From Pyrenophora tritici-repentis (taxonomy: Eukaryota; Ascomycota; Dothideomycetes; Pleosporales; Pleosporaceae), in the NCBI RefSeq assembly GCF_003171515.1, contig NC_089394.1:496001-560000 (forward strand): a stretch of DNA of 64,000 nucleotides. Direction: 5' to 3'. Below, one piece after another: positions 1-9,573 of this stretch. Both the position numbers and the translations under genes were made by a program. The notes under the pieces are model-generated. The model saw nothing but the letters and a program-made list of their open reading frames with translations, was not told the origin of the DNA and did no database searches. The number at the start of each line of letters is the position of its first letter. The stretch's first letter is position 1.

Positions 1-175
1 TTCAAGGCCGTTTCCGAAGTCCGATGGTTTTTGAAAAACCGGGCTTCGGGATGTCTTCACATATGCTCATTTCCGGTGTGGAATTGACGTATAAGGCGTG
101 GCAGTATGTACAAAATACGAGTACTACATCATTGCAACAGCTGTCTTTCTATTTGACTCGAATCACACCCTCAAT

Positions 176-661
176 ATGGCACCCCCTACCGCGATAATGG
201 CTCCGACAACATTTTTAACAGGACTCTCAGCCCGGGAGGCTGTCGCAGATGCACTACAACGGTGCGTGCTCGGCATGGACAGCAACAATCGGCCTCTTTT
301 TGAATCAGCATGTCTAAAAGGCGAAGATATGGTGGTGATTGCCGGATCCATCCCACTCAACGGATGGGCTGCCATCGACGCCATGATGGACCGCGTCTTT
401 GCCATTGTCACCACACATACCGTTAGCAACATACGGGTTGAGCTCAAGAGCGAAGACGCGGATACAGCACAGATCACAGCGCACGCTATTTCCTATCACG
501 TAAGGGAGGAAGATGCGTTGAAGCAGGAGGACACAAGTTACACTGCGAGTTCGCTATACGATATCGAGCTTGTCAAGGTGGAATGGGGATTGTGGAAGAT
601 GAAGACGTGGTTGATCAAGGTGCTGTGGACTGTGGGTGATGCAGCAGTGTTGCATGGTTAG
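176..661 (+). CDS. SnoaL-like (NTF2-fold) small protein
   Basis: A single-exon reading frame of 161 residues. The frame is open upstream to about 98, but the first ATG is at 176, directly followed by a Pro/Thr-rich leader and then an alpha+beta pattern. The pattern has helices around residues 20-45, a 'GWAAIDAMMDRVFAI' helix, beta strands such as 'IRVELKSED' and 'AQITAHAISYHV', and a late 'VEWGLWKMKTWLIKVLW' strand. This order, an N-terminal helix pair followed by a curved sheet ending in a Trp-rich strand, matches the SnoaL-like/NTF2-like fold common in fungal oxidoreductive or scaffold proteins. No catalytic residue set can be assigned, so the substrate is unknown. Length is typical of the fold (130-170 residues). 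Confidence 0.55.
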   Translation: MAPPTAIMAPTTFLTGLSAREAVADALQRCVLGMDSNNRPLFESACLKGEDMVVIAGSIPLNGWAAIDAMMDRVFAIVTTHTVSNIRVELKSEDADTAQITAHAISYHVREEDALKQEDTSYTASSLYDIELVKVEWGLWKMKTWLIKVLWTVGDAAVLHG

Positions 662-1458
662 GCATGCGCTGGACGTCTTTGGCTGCTTATTTAGGCTGCA
701 GGTGGTTGTGGCGGTGCTCGATTGGTTTACCGCTTTTCCGGAACTTCGGAGGATAGCGCAGAGTTGGGAGCGAGTTGCTGCCTGATGGGTTAGAGTTGCA
801 AAGGTGTTGTCAGCAGCACGATGTGACGCGGCTGTTGGTGCATTTTGGTACATGTATCCTAGGAGGGACGAGACTATACAAGCTTGATGGCGTCACGTCC
901 TTGATGAGTAGAATATGGCGAGGACGGTGCAGAGAGCTAGCCAATATTCCGGTCGCAGTGGGTCAAGCGCTACTGAGATGGTGATAACGTTATAGGATGG
1001 CAAATGTTGCTATTCCTGCCCAAGCTGTTCTTCGTATCGTGAGGCCATGGTTGATAATGTCAATGCCAGAGGCAAAAGGGACGAGCCGCTAGTTGGTGTT
1101 GGCCACGACACATCCAGAGCCTTCGACGCCGCCCAGGGCTATCCCTCGAGCCGATGATGGGCGAACTGGCGGTGGGCGCCGAGCAGAGCGTTGCCATAGC
1201 CTGTCTAGGCCAGGACGCGAGCAAATCAGGGTCCATGGGTGGAGGAAGCTGAGACCCGCAATTCACAGCGGGTTCCAAGCGTCATGCGTCACCAGCATGT
1301 CCAGACGTACATGCAACATGTCGCTTGTTGGCGCGCTATGTAAAGCTCTGGTCTTCTCGACGTCCATCCTATTACTCTTGAATCCGCCCTAGTCAGAAGC
1401 CAAAGCTGAATGCGCACGACTCTCACTTGTCTCATCTGGGCCGTCTGACCACCTCTAC
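662..1458. other. Intergenic, no gene seen
   Basis: Only short overlapping frames without family resemblance or codon consistency. It should hold the 3' UTR of the SnoaL-like gene and the promoter of the 951-residue gene starting at 1459. Confidence 0.6.
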
Positions 1459-4314
1459 ATGTCTTACAGATCCGACAGCCAGTATTACCAGCGCCCACGC
1501 CATGATTCTCACTATACAGTCCGCGATACAGACGCCTATGCCTACTCGAGGCACGAACGTTCTTTAGCTGAGGCCCGCGAGGAATTAGCAGACATGCGAC
1601 ACAGCAACCCGTACGCCTCGTCCTACACCTCTCACAGCGCCTACGAACCCCGCACTTCCCCACCCAGGCGACCAGCGCCGCAATCGTACAGAAGTCACAC
1701 CCGCAAACCAACATGGCCACCCTCGCCCTGCGTCGAGGACGAGAAGGAGGCGCTGGCCAAAGAGGCCACGTCCAAGGCGGGCTCGTCAGGCCAGGACGAG
1801 GGTGAGCCGCCCGCCAACACGCGGGGCACCGTCGACCAGGAGAGTCTCCTAGACGAGATTGAGCAGCCCAAATCTGTACACGACAATGACCGCCGCTTCG
1901 TGCTCGTGTCTGAATCCAGCACCGACGATGACGCCGCTGCGAGGTCCAGAAGGCACCGAGAGCGTCGGCGGAAGAGCGTCGCAGACCGTGGGCACATGCC
2001 GCACATCAACACCCACGTCGCCGACCCGCCCGTCGTAATTGAGCGGGAGAGGACGCCATATGGGTACTCGAAACCGCAGAAGGAGACGATTGCGCCCACA
2101 CCAGCCGATTATCTGCGTTCCCCGGAGCCCATGACCCCTTCCAATAACAACAGCACCAGCATCCCGAGATCAGACCCGAATCGCGACAACAGAGATTCAC
2201 CCAGGGACTACAATGCCAGAGACTCGCGACCCACGCCGAGCAACAGCCGCCACAACTCTTACACTACGTCGCGGCCATCCAAGAAAGAGTATGTTTTCGA
2301 CTCAGACTCCGAGACGGACAGCAGCCACCATCTCCGAACCGAGCGAAAGCCAGCCCGCTACAGCTTCGTGAAGAGCGATCTCCAAAAGGAGGATCTTAGG
2401 ACAAATCTGCGTGACACCCACGAACGGCCTGCATCGACCCGGCGCGACTCTGACCAGCGTCCTCCCCTACCAATACGTAAGGGTGATTCGTCGGCTGAGT
2501 CAAGGGACAATCCATATGCTCAGTCGCCGCGTTCTTCATCCTCTTCTCTGAATAGCGGTACGCGCAAAACGAGACAGGTGCCTGTCGATACCACCTACAC
2601 GAATAGCCCCCGCCCGGTGTCTAGACCAAGCTCGCCAGTGCAGCGGGCGCCTTCACCAAGGCTTCCAACAAGACCGCGAGACTCGCCTCCTCTATCGCGA
2701 CCGGCGTCGCGGGGTGGGCCCCGGCCTGCCTCACCGCTGTCTTCTTCGAGCAGATTTCAGCCTCATTTGCCCAGCCATGGTGGCGTGTCAATCTCCGACG
2801 CCGACCGGCATTCTACATACCCTCCAGTGCCTGTTACTGACAGGTCAAGGCCGACTTCGCTATACGGCAGGCATGACACAATGCCTGTACCAAGACCCCG
2901 GATAGATGTACAGAGCCCGTCCCCAGCGAGGCAATCATCAGCCGATTCGTTGCCGTATCCAATTGATGACCAGCTCATTGATGTTGTAATGCCACCAGAA
3001 GAGAATTTCCAATTTGACCATTCAACCATCGCTTCGCCTAGACAAGACTACATAAATACGCCGAGAGTCCTGTCGCCTGTCATCCCAGCTTCGCCATACA
3101 TAAGAGATGAACCACCTCGGCCTCCCAGACATGATGACGAACGGATAGAAGAACCGGAACGCCCGCGAAAGACGAGGTCGAATAGTGTTCGCGCGCAAGG
3201 TGGTCGTCGGGACAGATCGTCTCGGGGAGCAACCCTTATTGACAAGCCGCTACCAACCTGCCCGAGGGGAGTCCTGAGTGGACCTTACGACGACTGGTAC
3301 AGTCTCGAGGGATACAAAGGCTTCAATATCTGTCCTAGCTGCTACAACAGTGTCTTTGCTGGTACACCTTTCGAGGTGGACTTCGCGCAGATATGGCTGA
3401 ATGATTGGTCTTCCAAGCGGGTTTGTGACTTCAGCAGCCCCTGGACGCGCCTCGCAATGATGCTCACTATCAAGCAACGTCGCAAGTCTCTTGAGTTGAT
3501 TTACACACTTGCCGATATTATGGAGTATCAAGCTCGACCTTGTCCAGGAGATCATGAAGCTGGCCCAGACGAGGGCGTCAGTTGGTATGGCATCCCTGAT
3601 CAGCGCGACGGTATACATGTCGCCAACTTTGCCATTTGCTCGAGCGACAGGAAAATGATCGAGGCCTTGCTACCAACTCTACGCGGCTACTTCACCAAGA
3701 TCCCACGCGCCTATTCGCACACCTTGTCCCGGTACACATGCAGCCTACGCACAAGCTCCCATCGCTTCGTCAAGTACATGGATCTCCTCGTAGAGCTCGA
3801 TGCCGAAGCTCGAGCTTCTGGTCGAGCCCCCAACATCAACCGTTTCATCGAACTCGCGCGCAATAACGCCTTCAAGGGCGAATGCAACGGAGATAAAATC
3901 TTGTTCCGCAAGCCCTGGCACTTCATACCCTCACTCCCCGAATTCACAGTCTGCGAAGAATGCTACGACGAAGCCATCTGGCCGGCCCTGCAATCAAAAT
4001 CTCTACCTTCCACCATCCCACGCCTCTTCAACAAGTCTATTCAACTTGTTCCCGGTGAAGACCCCGAAGTGGGCTCTAGCTGTTGCCTTTGGAGCCCCCG
4101 AATGCGCAAGGTGTGGGAGACGGCGGTCAAGTATGAGGATTACAGTTATCTGAAAGATCAAGCGAGGGAGAGAAAGAAGGCGCATGCAAAGTATGTGCGC
4201 AACAAAAAGGCCATTGCGGAGTGGGTGGGTGATGCACCGAAGGGCAGCAGTAAGTGGGAGAAGGCGAATGAGGAGCTGAGGGAATTGAAGAAGAGGTGGT
4301 ATACTTATGAATGA
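1459..4314 (+). CDS. Large Ser/Arg/Pro-rich disordered protein with conserved Cys-rich C-terminal domain
   Basis: One uninterrupted frame of 951 residues starting at the first ATG. Residues 1 to about 590 are low-complexity and rich in Ser, Arg, Pro, Asp and Tyr, with many RS, RD and SP pairs, so they are probably disordered and heavily phosphorylated. From about residue 600 a folded region begins: 'NICPSCYNSVF', later 'VCDFSSPW', 'CPGDHEAG', 'CSLRTSS', 'FTVCEECYDEAIW' and 'SSCCLWSPRMRKVW'. The paired CxxC motifs suggest zinc binding. The protein ends in a basic coiled segment. I recall such architecture as a conserved uncharacterised family in filamentous ascomycetes, but I cannot name a function. 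The gene itself is very well supported. Confidence 0.85.
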   Translation: MSYRSDSQYYQRPRHDSHYTVRDTDAYAYSRHERSLAEAREELADMRHSNPYASSYTSHSAYEPRTSPPRRPAPQSYRSHTRKPTWPPSPCVEDEKEALAKEATSKAGSSGQDEGEPPANTRGTVDQESLLDEIEQPKSVHDNDRRFVLVSESSTDDDAAARSRRHRERRRKSVADRGHMPHINTHVADPPVVIERERTPYGYSKPQKETIAPTPADYLRSPEPMTPSNNNSTSIPRSDPNRDNRDSPRDYNARDSRPTPSNSRHNSYTTSRPSKKEYVFDSDSETDSSHHLRTERKPARYSFVKSDLQKEDLRTNLRDTHERPASTRRDSDQRPPLPIRKGDSSAESRDNPYAQSPRSSSSSLNSGTRKTRQVPVDTTYTNSPRPVSRPSSPVQRAPSPRLPTRPRDSPPLSRPASRGGPRPASPLSSSSRFQPHLPSHGGVSISDADRHSTYPPVPVTDRSRPTSLYGRHDTMPVPRPRIDVQSPSPARQSSADSLPYPIDDQLIDVVMPPEENFQFDHSTIASPRQDYINTPRVLSPVIPASPYIRDEPPRPPRHDDERIEEPERPRKTRSNSVRAQGGRRDRSSRGATLIDKPLPTCPRGVLSGPYDDWYSLEGYKGFNICPSCYNSVFAGTPFEVDFAQIWLNDWSSKRVCDFSSPWTRLAMMLTIKQRRKSLELIYTLADIMEYQARPCPGDHEAGPDEGVSWYGIPDQRDGIHVANFAICSSDRKMIEALLPTLRGYFTKIPRAYSHTLSRYTCSLRTSSHRFVKYMDLLVELDAEARASGRAPNINRFIELARNNAFKGECNGDKILFRKPWHFIPSLPEFTVCEECYDEAIWPALQSKSLPSTIPRLFNKSIQLVPGEDPEVGSSCCLWSPRMRKVWETAVKYEDYSYLKDQARERKKAHAKYVRNKKAIAEWVGDAPKGSSKWEKANEELRELKKRWYTYE

Positions 4315-4670
4315 TACATGTATGTCAATAGAATGAATGGCTGGCTTGGGAATAAGAAGGTGTGAGATCGTAAGACCTAGGATATCTTATATATTATTAT
4401 TACGCGAAGGTGATTGGTTCAATATGTGTAATCGTGGTGCTTGTCTCGAATGACAAGTAGGATTACTCGTATTTTTCCAGTACCCTCATGACATGGGCCT
4501 TTGCTCTTCTACATTGCTTTATTTCCCTCAAATTGGAGATGATTGCCCTTTCTCCAGAGCTAGCCTACATGCCAGAGATATCCCTAGTCAGACATGTAGA
4601 CATCGCGCGCCCCAAGAGATGCCCAAGCATTCCATCAAGATGCACCACCCCCTCACCCACCCTGCTTCAG
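4315..4670. other. Convergent intergenic spacer
   Basis: Lies between two convergent stop codons. It is AT-richer than the flanking coding sequence and shows no gene; it should hold the two 3' UTRs. Confidence 0.6.
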
Positions 4671-5308
4671 TTATTCCCTCTTCACAATTCTCGTCCCCAC
4701 CAAATCCCTCACCTTCTCCAGCGCCAGCCTATCCTCCCTCCTCTTAGCCCTCTCCTCCCTGAGTCTCTTCTCCAAAATCTCGCACCTCTGCCTCTCCTCC
4801 TCCAACTCCAGCATCACGCCCTCAACCCTCTCCTCACGCATCTCATTCTCCTCGGCGCTCCTCTTCTCAGCCCTAAGATCGCGCTTCAATCCCTCCGCCA
4901 CTTGTTGCAACATCTTGTAATCCCGCTTTACCACACTCAACTCGTGGTGGGCTTGGCTGAGCTCATGCCTCAGCCTGTCTACCCGGGTCGTCAAGGCTTT
5001 TGTGTGTTCGGCGGCTTTGGTCGAGGCGGCGGACGCGTCTTGTACGGCTTTTGTGGTGTATTCGGTGAGGGTGGAGTGGCGGGTTTTTTCGACGGCGAGT
5101 TGGTGGCGGACGTGGGCGATTTGTCTGTTGAGCTTTTTGGTGATCTTCTTGATGGGTGGTGCGTTTGGCTCTTGCTTGATCTTTTGGGGTTTGCGTTGAC
5201 GCTGGTGGTGTTGCTGTTAGTTATGTGTGTGTCATTGAGATTGGTGTCTTACTGCTGTACTACGCGGGGCCTCAGGTAGCATGGCGAGGTGATTGCGCGA
5301 GTCTTCAT
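4671..5308 (-). CDS. Small coiled-coil protein, two exons (start uncertain)
   Basis: The 3' exon (5213 down to 4671) encodes about 180 residues dominated by Lys, Arg, Glu, Leu and Gln with heptad-like spacing, for example 'LRHELSQAHHELSVVKRDYK' and 'EEERQRCEILEKRLREERAK', so it is an extended coiled coil. Its frame runs back to a stop lying exactly at an ACTAACAG acceptor, which carries a fused branch site and 3' splice site at 5214-5221. A phase-0 exon upstream (5308-5264) begins with ATG and can be joined through a 50-nt intron (5214-5263) whose donor is GTAGTA. The product would be 195 residues. An alternative in-frame ATG lies further upstream near 5435. No family is recognised. Exon 2 is secure; the first exon is a best guess. 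Confidence 0.55.
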
Positions 5309-5651
5309 GCTCTTCTTGCTTGACAGGTTGTGGCATCGTGACGGAAGTGCTGTTTGAGGTTGAGGTGTAGTGTTGATGAAAGGTGGGCGTGGAAGTTTAT
5401 TGGAGCTGGCGGGTATAAATAGACATGGCATGTGTGCACAGTCACAATTAGAGAAGATGCTGTGGAAAGGTGAAAGTGAAGGTGAATATTCAAATCCTCG
5501 TGGAACTCTAATTATCACCGCTTGGGCCCTATAGATGCCAGTTCAAACTTTTGTAGGCTCAAATCACACTCTCTGCCCCTCATGCTTAGACTGACTCATC
5601 TTGGCCGAAGCTTAGGTAGCATGATGTGATGCAGTCAGCCCGGTATAGTCG
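5309..5651. other. Intergenic, promoter of the coiled-coil gene
   Basis: No gene seen. On the minus strand a TATTTATA-like stretch near 5417-5424 lies roughly 110 nt upstream of the ATG at 5308 and could be its TATA element. Confidence 0.4.
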
Positions 5652-6168
5652 CTATTCCCAGTCCTTGACCAAGCCCAGCAGCCGCTTTTGAATTGTCTCC
5701 AACTTTTCTGCTGCACCTTTCTTTCCAGTATGCTCCTTCTCGAGTATTAAATGTTTTACCTCAAGAATTCCATGGGCCTCTCGGAAAACTTCCAATGTGA
5801 CTCTTTGATCAGATAGCTCATCTTCGAGGTATGACACGCGGTCGACAAGCTTGCTAATCTTGGCTTTGTTTTCCTCGTTGAGCTTTTCCTTCTCAATCAG
5901 GATGTCCTTGTAGTGTGCTTCATAGTCGGCTTTGAGATTCTCGGTGTATGTTTCGACGATGGTGAGAAAGTGAGGGCCAATGCTTGACTGGAGCGATGAT
6001 ACCAACTGACTTTTAATTAGCTACATTACGCAATTGTATCAGTGAGACTCTTACGGTTGCGGGGTTGGCTGAGCTGGGGCGAGTGGGATTCACGCCATAG
6101 CGGGATGCAAGAGACTGAGCTGGAGAGTGCGGCTTCTGGTGCTTGGTTGAGGAAGTTGTTGGTGCCAT
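5652..6168 (-). CDS. Small coiled-coil protein, two exons
   Basis: Exons 6168-6055 and 6005-5652 join across a 49-nt intron with donor GTAAGA and acceptor CAG. Phase is exact: 38 codons, then the downstream frame. The 155-residue product has a short Ser/Thr/Pro-rich N-terminus and then a charged helix of about 115 residues ('YTENLKADYEAHYKDILIEK', 'ISKLVDRVSYLEDELSDQ'). This is predicted as one long parallel coiled coil ending in 'LLGLVKDWE'. No known family is recognised. It lies just downstream of another coiled-coil gene on the same strand; sequence similarity between the two is not obvious beyond composition. A TATA box sits about 75 nt upstream and a MITE lies immediately beyond that. 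Confidence 0.75.
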
Positions 6169-6241
6169 CCTGATCGAGAGGACAGTGTTGTCGAGGGGGA
6201 AGAGAGTGGTCTTGATGGGGTTATGGAGTAGGGATAGAGGC

Positions 6242-6250
6242 TTATATAGA
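6242..6250 (-). promoter_or_regulatory. TATA box (CTATATAAG) of the 155-residue coiled-coil gene
   Basis: The minus strand reads CTATATAAG about 75 nt upstream of the ATG at 6168. The spacing suits a TATA element with a leader of about 40 nt. It is only about 20 bp from the end of the foldback element at 6271-6400. Confidence 0.5.
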
Positions 6251-6270
6251 GTCAGGGTGGACACAGGTGA

Positions 6271-6400
6271 GCAGACTCCGCAACAATCAATCGATTGACA
6301 TGATTGATTCCTATATAGGTTAAAGAATTACTTCATTAGGCAGCCTTTAACCTAGATAGGAATCAATCATGCCGATCCGATTGATTGTTGCGGAGTCTGC
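6271..6400. mobile_element. 130-bp foldback MITE with 6-bp target site duplication
   Basis: The two ends are exact inverted copies: GCAGACTCCGCAACAATCAA at 6271-6290 and its reverse complement at 6381-6400. Pairing continues, with a few mismatches, through a second block (ATGATTGATTCCTAT...AGGTTAAAG), giving arms of roughly 55 bp around an 18-bp AT-rich centre. The element is flanked on both sides by AGGTGA (6265-6270 and 6401-6406), a perfect 6-bp duplication. No coding capacity exists, so this is a non-autonomous element mobilised in trans. It inserted directly upstream of the TATA box of the gene at 5652-6168. The superfamily is uncertain: a 6-bp duplication is neither the TA of Tc1/mariner nor the 8 bp of hAT. 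Confidence 0.85.
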
Positions 6401-6406
6401 AGGTGA

Positions 6407-6856
6407 GAGAAGCGAGGTGAGAAGCCTTGAGATGGAAGTATATCGAAGGACAGGTGAAGGACAGTCTTCGTGTGATGGTCCTACGAGAAGAAGGTGAGAG
6501 CAACTCATATTCGTTGATCGGCTTCATTGAACAGTAATCTTTAATAGCGTTTAGAATATGCTTCGAAGCACAGTATTTTATTTTCACCAGGAATTGCACG
6601 TGTTACAGACGTAGAAACCCAACTCAGAATACATACTGTCATAAGCTGTAATAGAATTCCGATGCTACATGTGTACAATTTCCACTAGTATAGTGTTGAA
6701 AATGTCATAGACAGATTTCCCTCGTAGCGAGACCGGACTCCTACGAAGCATACCCTTGATATGATATACTATTGAGGAAAAAAACATTGTTTCCTGATTC
6801 TCTTAATTCCTTACTTGTTCAGGGATGCTCATCATATTAATGCCGTGTACGAGTTC
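6407..6856. other. Intergenic, AT-rich
   Basis: Sequence between the MITE and the 3' end of the next minus-strand gene. Noticeably AT-rich. Short frames only; no gene supported. Confidence 0.5.
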
Positions 6857-7582
6857 TCAAGGCTCCGCCGCCTGTCCGGCTGCTTGTTCCGCCAGTTTAC
6901 GCATGTTCTTTTCGTGTTTCTTGTGCCTGCGATTCGTGGCTTTTGCGTATTTAGCCAAAGTAGCTTCACGATTATTTGCCCAGTTGGGACCAGCACCAGG
7001 GGGTGGTCCTACAAAGATGAAGCAGTTAGCCATTGGAATTCATAGATAATTGTAGACAAACAAGTGCGGGCAACTTACTCAAAGTTCCGTTGGCCAAAGC
7101 TTCAAGTTCCTGCTCTCGGCGATCGTGCTTGCGTTCTATACATTCGTGACGATGACCAGGAGATTCAGTACGGCAGCTTTGGGTACGCTTTGGGTTACGT
7201 GGTTTGGGGTCAAATGGGTTCTGACTGGGCATCTTCGTCGGGTGCGAGAACTTGCCTTTGCCAGGATACCAGTACGGGTCCTCGGCTTTCTTGCGTGCTG
7301 CAGCAGAGTCCTGTCCCTCTTCTTTTTCATTATGACTTCCACCACTCCGGCCGTCTCTTGAATAGCCATCCTGGCGCTCCCTCGACCGAGCCCGACGCTC
7401 GTCATTCGCCTCGCGCTTGTCAGATCCGCTTCTATCATTATTCCTGTCGTCACTTCGACCGTCCTACGGGTAGTGTTGCATGTCGTCCGATCGACTCTTC
7501 TGGCGATCTCTCGGCTCTTTGCTCACTTCGCGTTTGACATCGTCTATGATCGCTTGGATAGCGTAGAGTACTACCAGGAAAT
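6857..7582 (-). pseudogene. Basic Arg/Ser-rich protein gene, 5' end unresolved and with an in-frame TAG (possible pseudogene)
   Basis: Clear coding sequence on the minus strand. The last exon (7008-6857) ends 'KHEKNMRKLAEQAAGQAAEP' and stop. It joins an upstream exon (from 7079) through a 70-nt intron with GTAAGT donor, GCTAAC branch and TGTAG acceptor, in phase. The upstream exon encodes 'KGKFSHPTKMPSQNPFDPKP', 'RTESPGHRHECIERKHDRRE' and an Arg/Asp/Ser-rich stretch. At 7466-7464 the frame meets TAG, yet coding-like sequence continues beyond it ('FLVVLYAIQAIIDDVKRE', then an Arg/Ser-rich stretch). Either a 63-nt phase-0 intron (donor GTGAGC at 7526, acceptor TAG) removes the stop, or the gene carries a nonsense mutation. 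I find no ATG in the expected place; one at 7866 would need an intron of about 245 nt. No family is recognised. Confidence 0.5.
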
Positions 7583-8247
7583 CTGAGACAGAAAAGTGGG
7601 TGATGTGCGAAAGACGAAAAAACAATCAAAGGGAGGTGTGAGCCGTCAAAAAATGAATGCCTTAGACGGGTACCGGACACGACAAAACAAATGAATTGCG
7701 AAGCGAGGTGTGAGTCTCAAAAGCGAATGCCTGAGGCGCGTTGGAGACGAGAGCGCACCGATACACGGCTCGGCTTTTTGAGATTTAAAACAGGTGGAGC
7801 TTCCGAGTTGCGGCCCGAACGTACGATCTTAGATACGCGAATAGAAGGAACGACTTTCTGCAAGCATCCGGCTTCGATACGTTTCTATCTGCTCTGCACC
7901 TCAAGAACTACTTGATGTCTAGTGACACTATCAAAATGCATAGATAACCGATGACGTGTGCGGTCGGGTTTGGAGTTCGCAATAGTCTACATCTTACATG
8001 TATCCTTCACTATCTGGAAAGCACGTGACTTGAAATGACGTCATGACGCTAGACCATATCTTGCCGCCGGGTGACAAACGTTGTTGCCTTCGATTACCAT
8101 TCACTTCCACAATATCCGCCAAGCAATTCAGATTTTCCATCTCACCCAAGATGGCTGTCCTGATCCTAAGATGCACCGTCGCATCGTCGAGACACATTCT
8201 GAAGCCCGCTAGTTGAGAAGCCTGATATTAATACCCAGGCTTACACC
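7583..8247. other. Intergenic with an imperfect ~65-bp direct duplication
   Basis: Segments near 7616-7680 and 7681-7750 share GGTGTGAG...CAAAA..GAATGCCT and similar 3' halves, which suggests an old tandem duplication. The remainder should be the promoter and 5' UTR of the SET-domain gene. A 67-codon minus-strand frame (8197-7994) has no supporting features. Confidence 0.35.
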
Positions 8248-9165
8248 ATGGACAGTATCTATACTATCCGCGACTCTCCGGGTGAAGGTCTAGGCTGTTT
8301 CGCAACAACCTGCATCTCCCCTGGTACTCTCATCCTCAGTGAAGCACCTCTTTTTTCTGTGCGCGAACCGCGCACCAACTCCGCCGTCATCTCGGCGTTT
8401 GCCGGTCTCGACCATCTTCAACAAGAACTATACCTCACACTATATGCCCAGAAAACTACAGCTGAGGGTGATGCACGTGTCATCGACATCTTCAACTCCA
8501 ACGCCTGGCAAACAGGATCCTGTACCTCAATCTGCCCACTTGCTGCGCGCTTCAACCACTCATGTGTCCCCAACGCAAGCTTCGCCTGGAACTCACGAAC
8601 ATCGCAAATCACTGTACACGCCATAGTTGCTATACCGGCAGGTACGCAAATAAACCTCAGCTATGAGCGACCTTATCAGACGATGAAATCGCGACAGGAG
8701 AAGCTCGCGGCCTATGGGTTCATCTGCTCCTGCAGAGCGTGTAGCAGTGACGTTGAGGCCAGTGACGTACGCAGATCACGGATGGTGGTTTTGGACGCCA
8801 GGATCCGGACGGGACGGAGACAGTTGTGGAGATCACCCGTGCCGAAGGCCGCGCTGGAATTGGTGAAACTACTAAAAGAAGAAGGTCTTGTTGGGGAAGC
8901 CCTGGGGTTGGCATATCACGATGCCACGATTGGTTGGAAGAAGTATGGAAGGTTAGACTTGGCTCTTCAGACCGCCGTCAAAGAGCTGGAAATTGCTGTC
9001 ATATGCTTTGGCAGGGATTCGCCAGCAGTGGACGCGTCGACTGCATCAGTGTCAGAACTCAAAGCAGAGTATGCCGAACAAAGCAGGCACCGCCCTGTTC
9101 TCGATGATACTGAGCTTCTCGAAGTCTTGGATAAAAACCTGGTTGATGATCTACACCTGGTGTAG
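8248..9165 (+). CDS. SET domain protein (putative lysine methyltransferase)
   Basis: Single-exon, 305 residues. The N-terminus shows the SET-start pattern 'DSPGEGLGCFATTCISPGT'. Mid-domain there is 'CPLAARFNHSCVPNASFAW', which contains the RFNHSC motif that binds S-adenosylmethionine and forms the pseudoknot. It is followed by 'IPAGTQINLSYE', with the catalytic-region Tyr, and a post-SET 'YGFICSCRACSS' (CxCxxC zinc ligands). No MYND finger is present, so this is the short fungal SMYD-like/SET class (commonly 300-370 residues). Residues after about 175 form a helical C-terminal region typical of that group. The substrate cannot be inferred, and either a histone or a non-histone target is possible. 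Confidence 0.9.
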   Translation: MDSIYTIRDSPGEGLGCFATTCISPGTLILSEAPLFSVREPRTNSAVISAFAGLDHLQQELYLTLYAQKTTAEGDARVIDIFNSNAWQTGSCTSICPLAARFNHSCVPNASFAWNSRTSQITVHAIVAIPAGTQINLSYERPYQTMKSRQEKLAAYGFICSCRACSSDVEASDVRRSRMVVLDARIRTGRRQLWRSPVPKAALELVKLLKEEGLVGEALGLAYHDATIGWKKYGRLDLALQTAVKELEIAVICFGRDSPAVDASTASVSELKAEYAEQSRHRPVLDDTELLEVLDKNLVDDLHLV

Positions 9166-9573
9166 GGGTTGGGTTGCCGATTACCGTGTACTCCCTGTTT
9201 GTTGGCAAAACGCGTGGCAACGTGTAACGCGCAGAACAAGAATTCCATGATGGCAAACGACAGGATAGTTTTCGAAAGACTTACAGCGCAGCAAACAACT
9301 TCAAGATCATCAACCAAGCTGCTCTCTCTACCTAGTGCAACCGACAAAAGCAGTTTACAGTCTTCCACTATTCTCCCAATCCTACCACACAACTCAGCGA
9401 GCATGTTTTGCTAGCAAAATCACATCTCCCTGGTTTTCCACCTTCATCTCCACGTTTGGCACCATCAGCACATCTATTCTCTCCCCGCACTCGATCCACA
9501 CAACGTCTGTCGTCACTGTCCTCTAGTCAAGACAAACCCCATAGTTCGGACCCGGTACCACAGACGGCGAATC
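9166..9573. other. Intergenic
   Basis: Between the SET gene and the small zinc-ribbon ORF. It is pyrimidine-rich near 9420-9530, as expected for a fungal promoter or leader. No other gene seen. Confidence 0.45.

Noticed and set aside
4488..5279. 263-codon Leu/Pro-rich plus-strand frame
   Set aside because: It is the antisense image of the coiled-coil exon on the minus strand, whose splice acceptor and heptad pattern are convincing.
7994..8197. 67-codon minus-strand frame upstream of the SET gene
   Set aside because: No domain, no splice partners, and it overlaps the presumed leader of the SET-domain gene.
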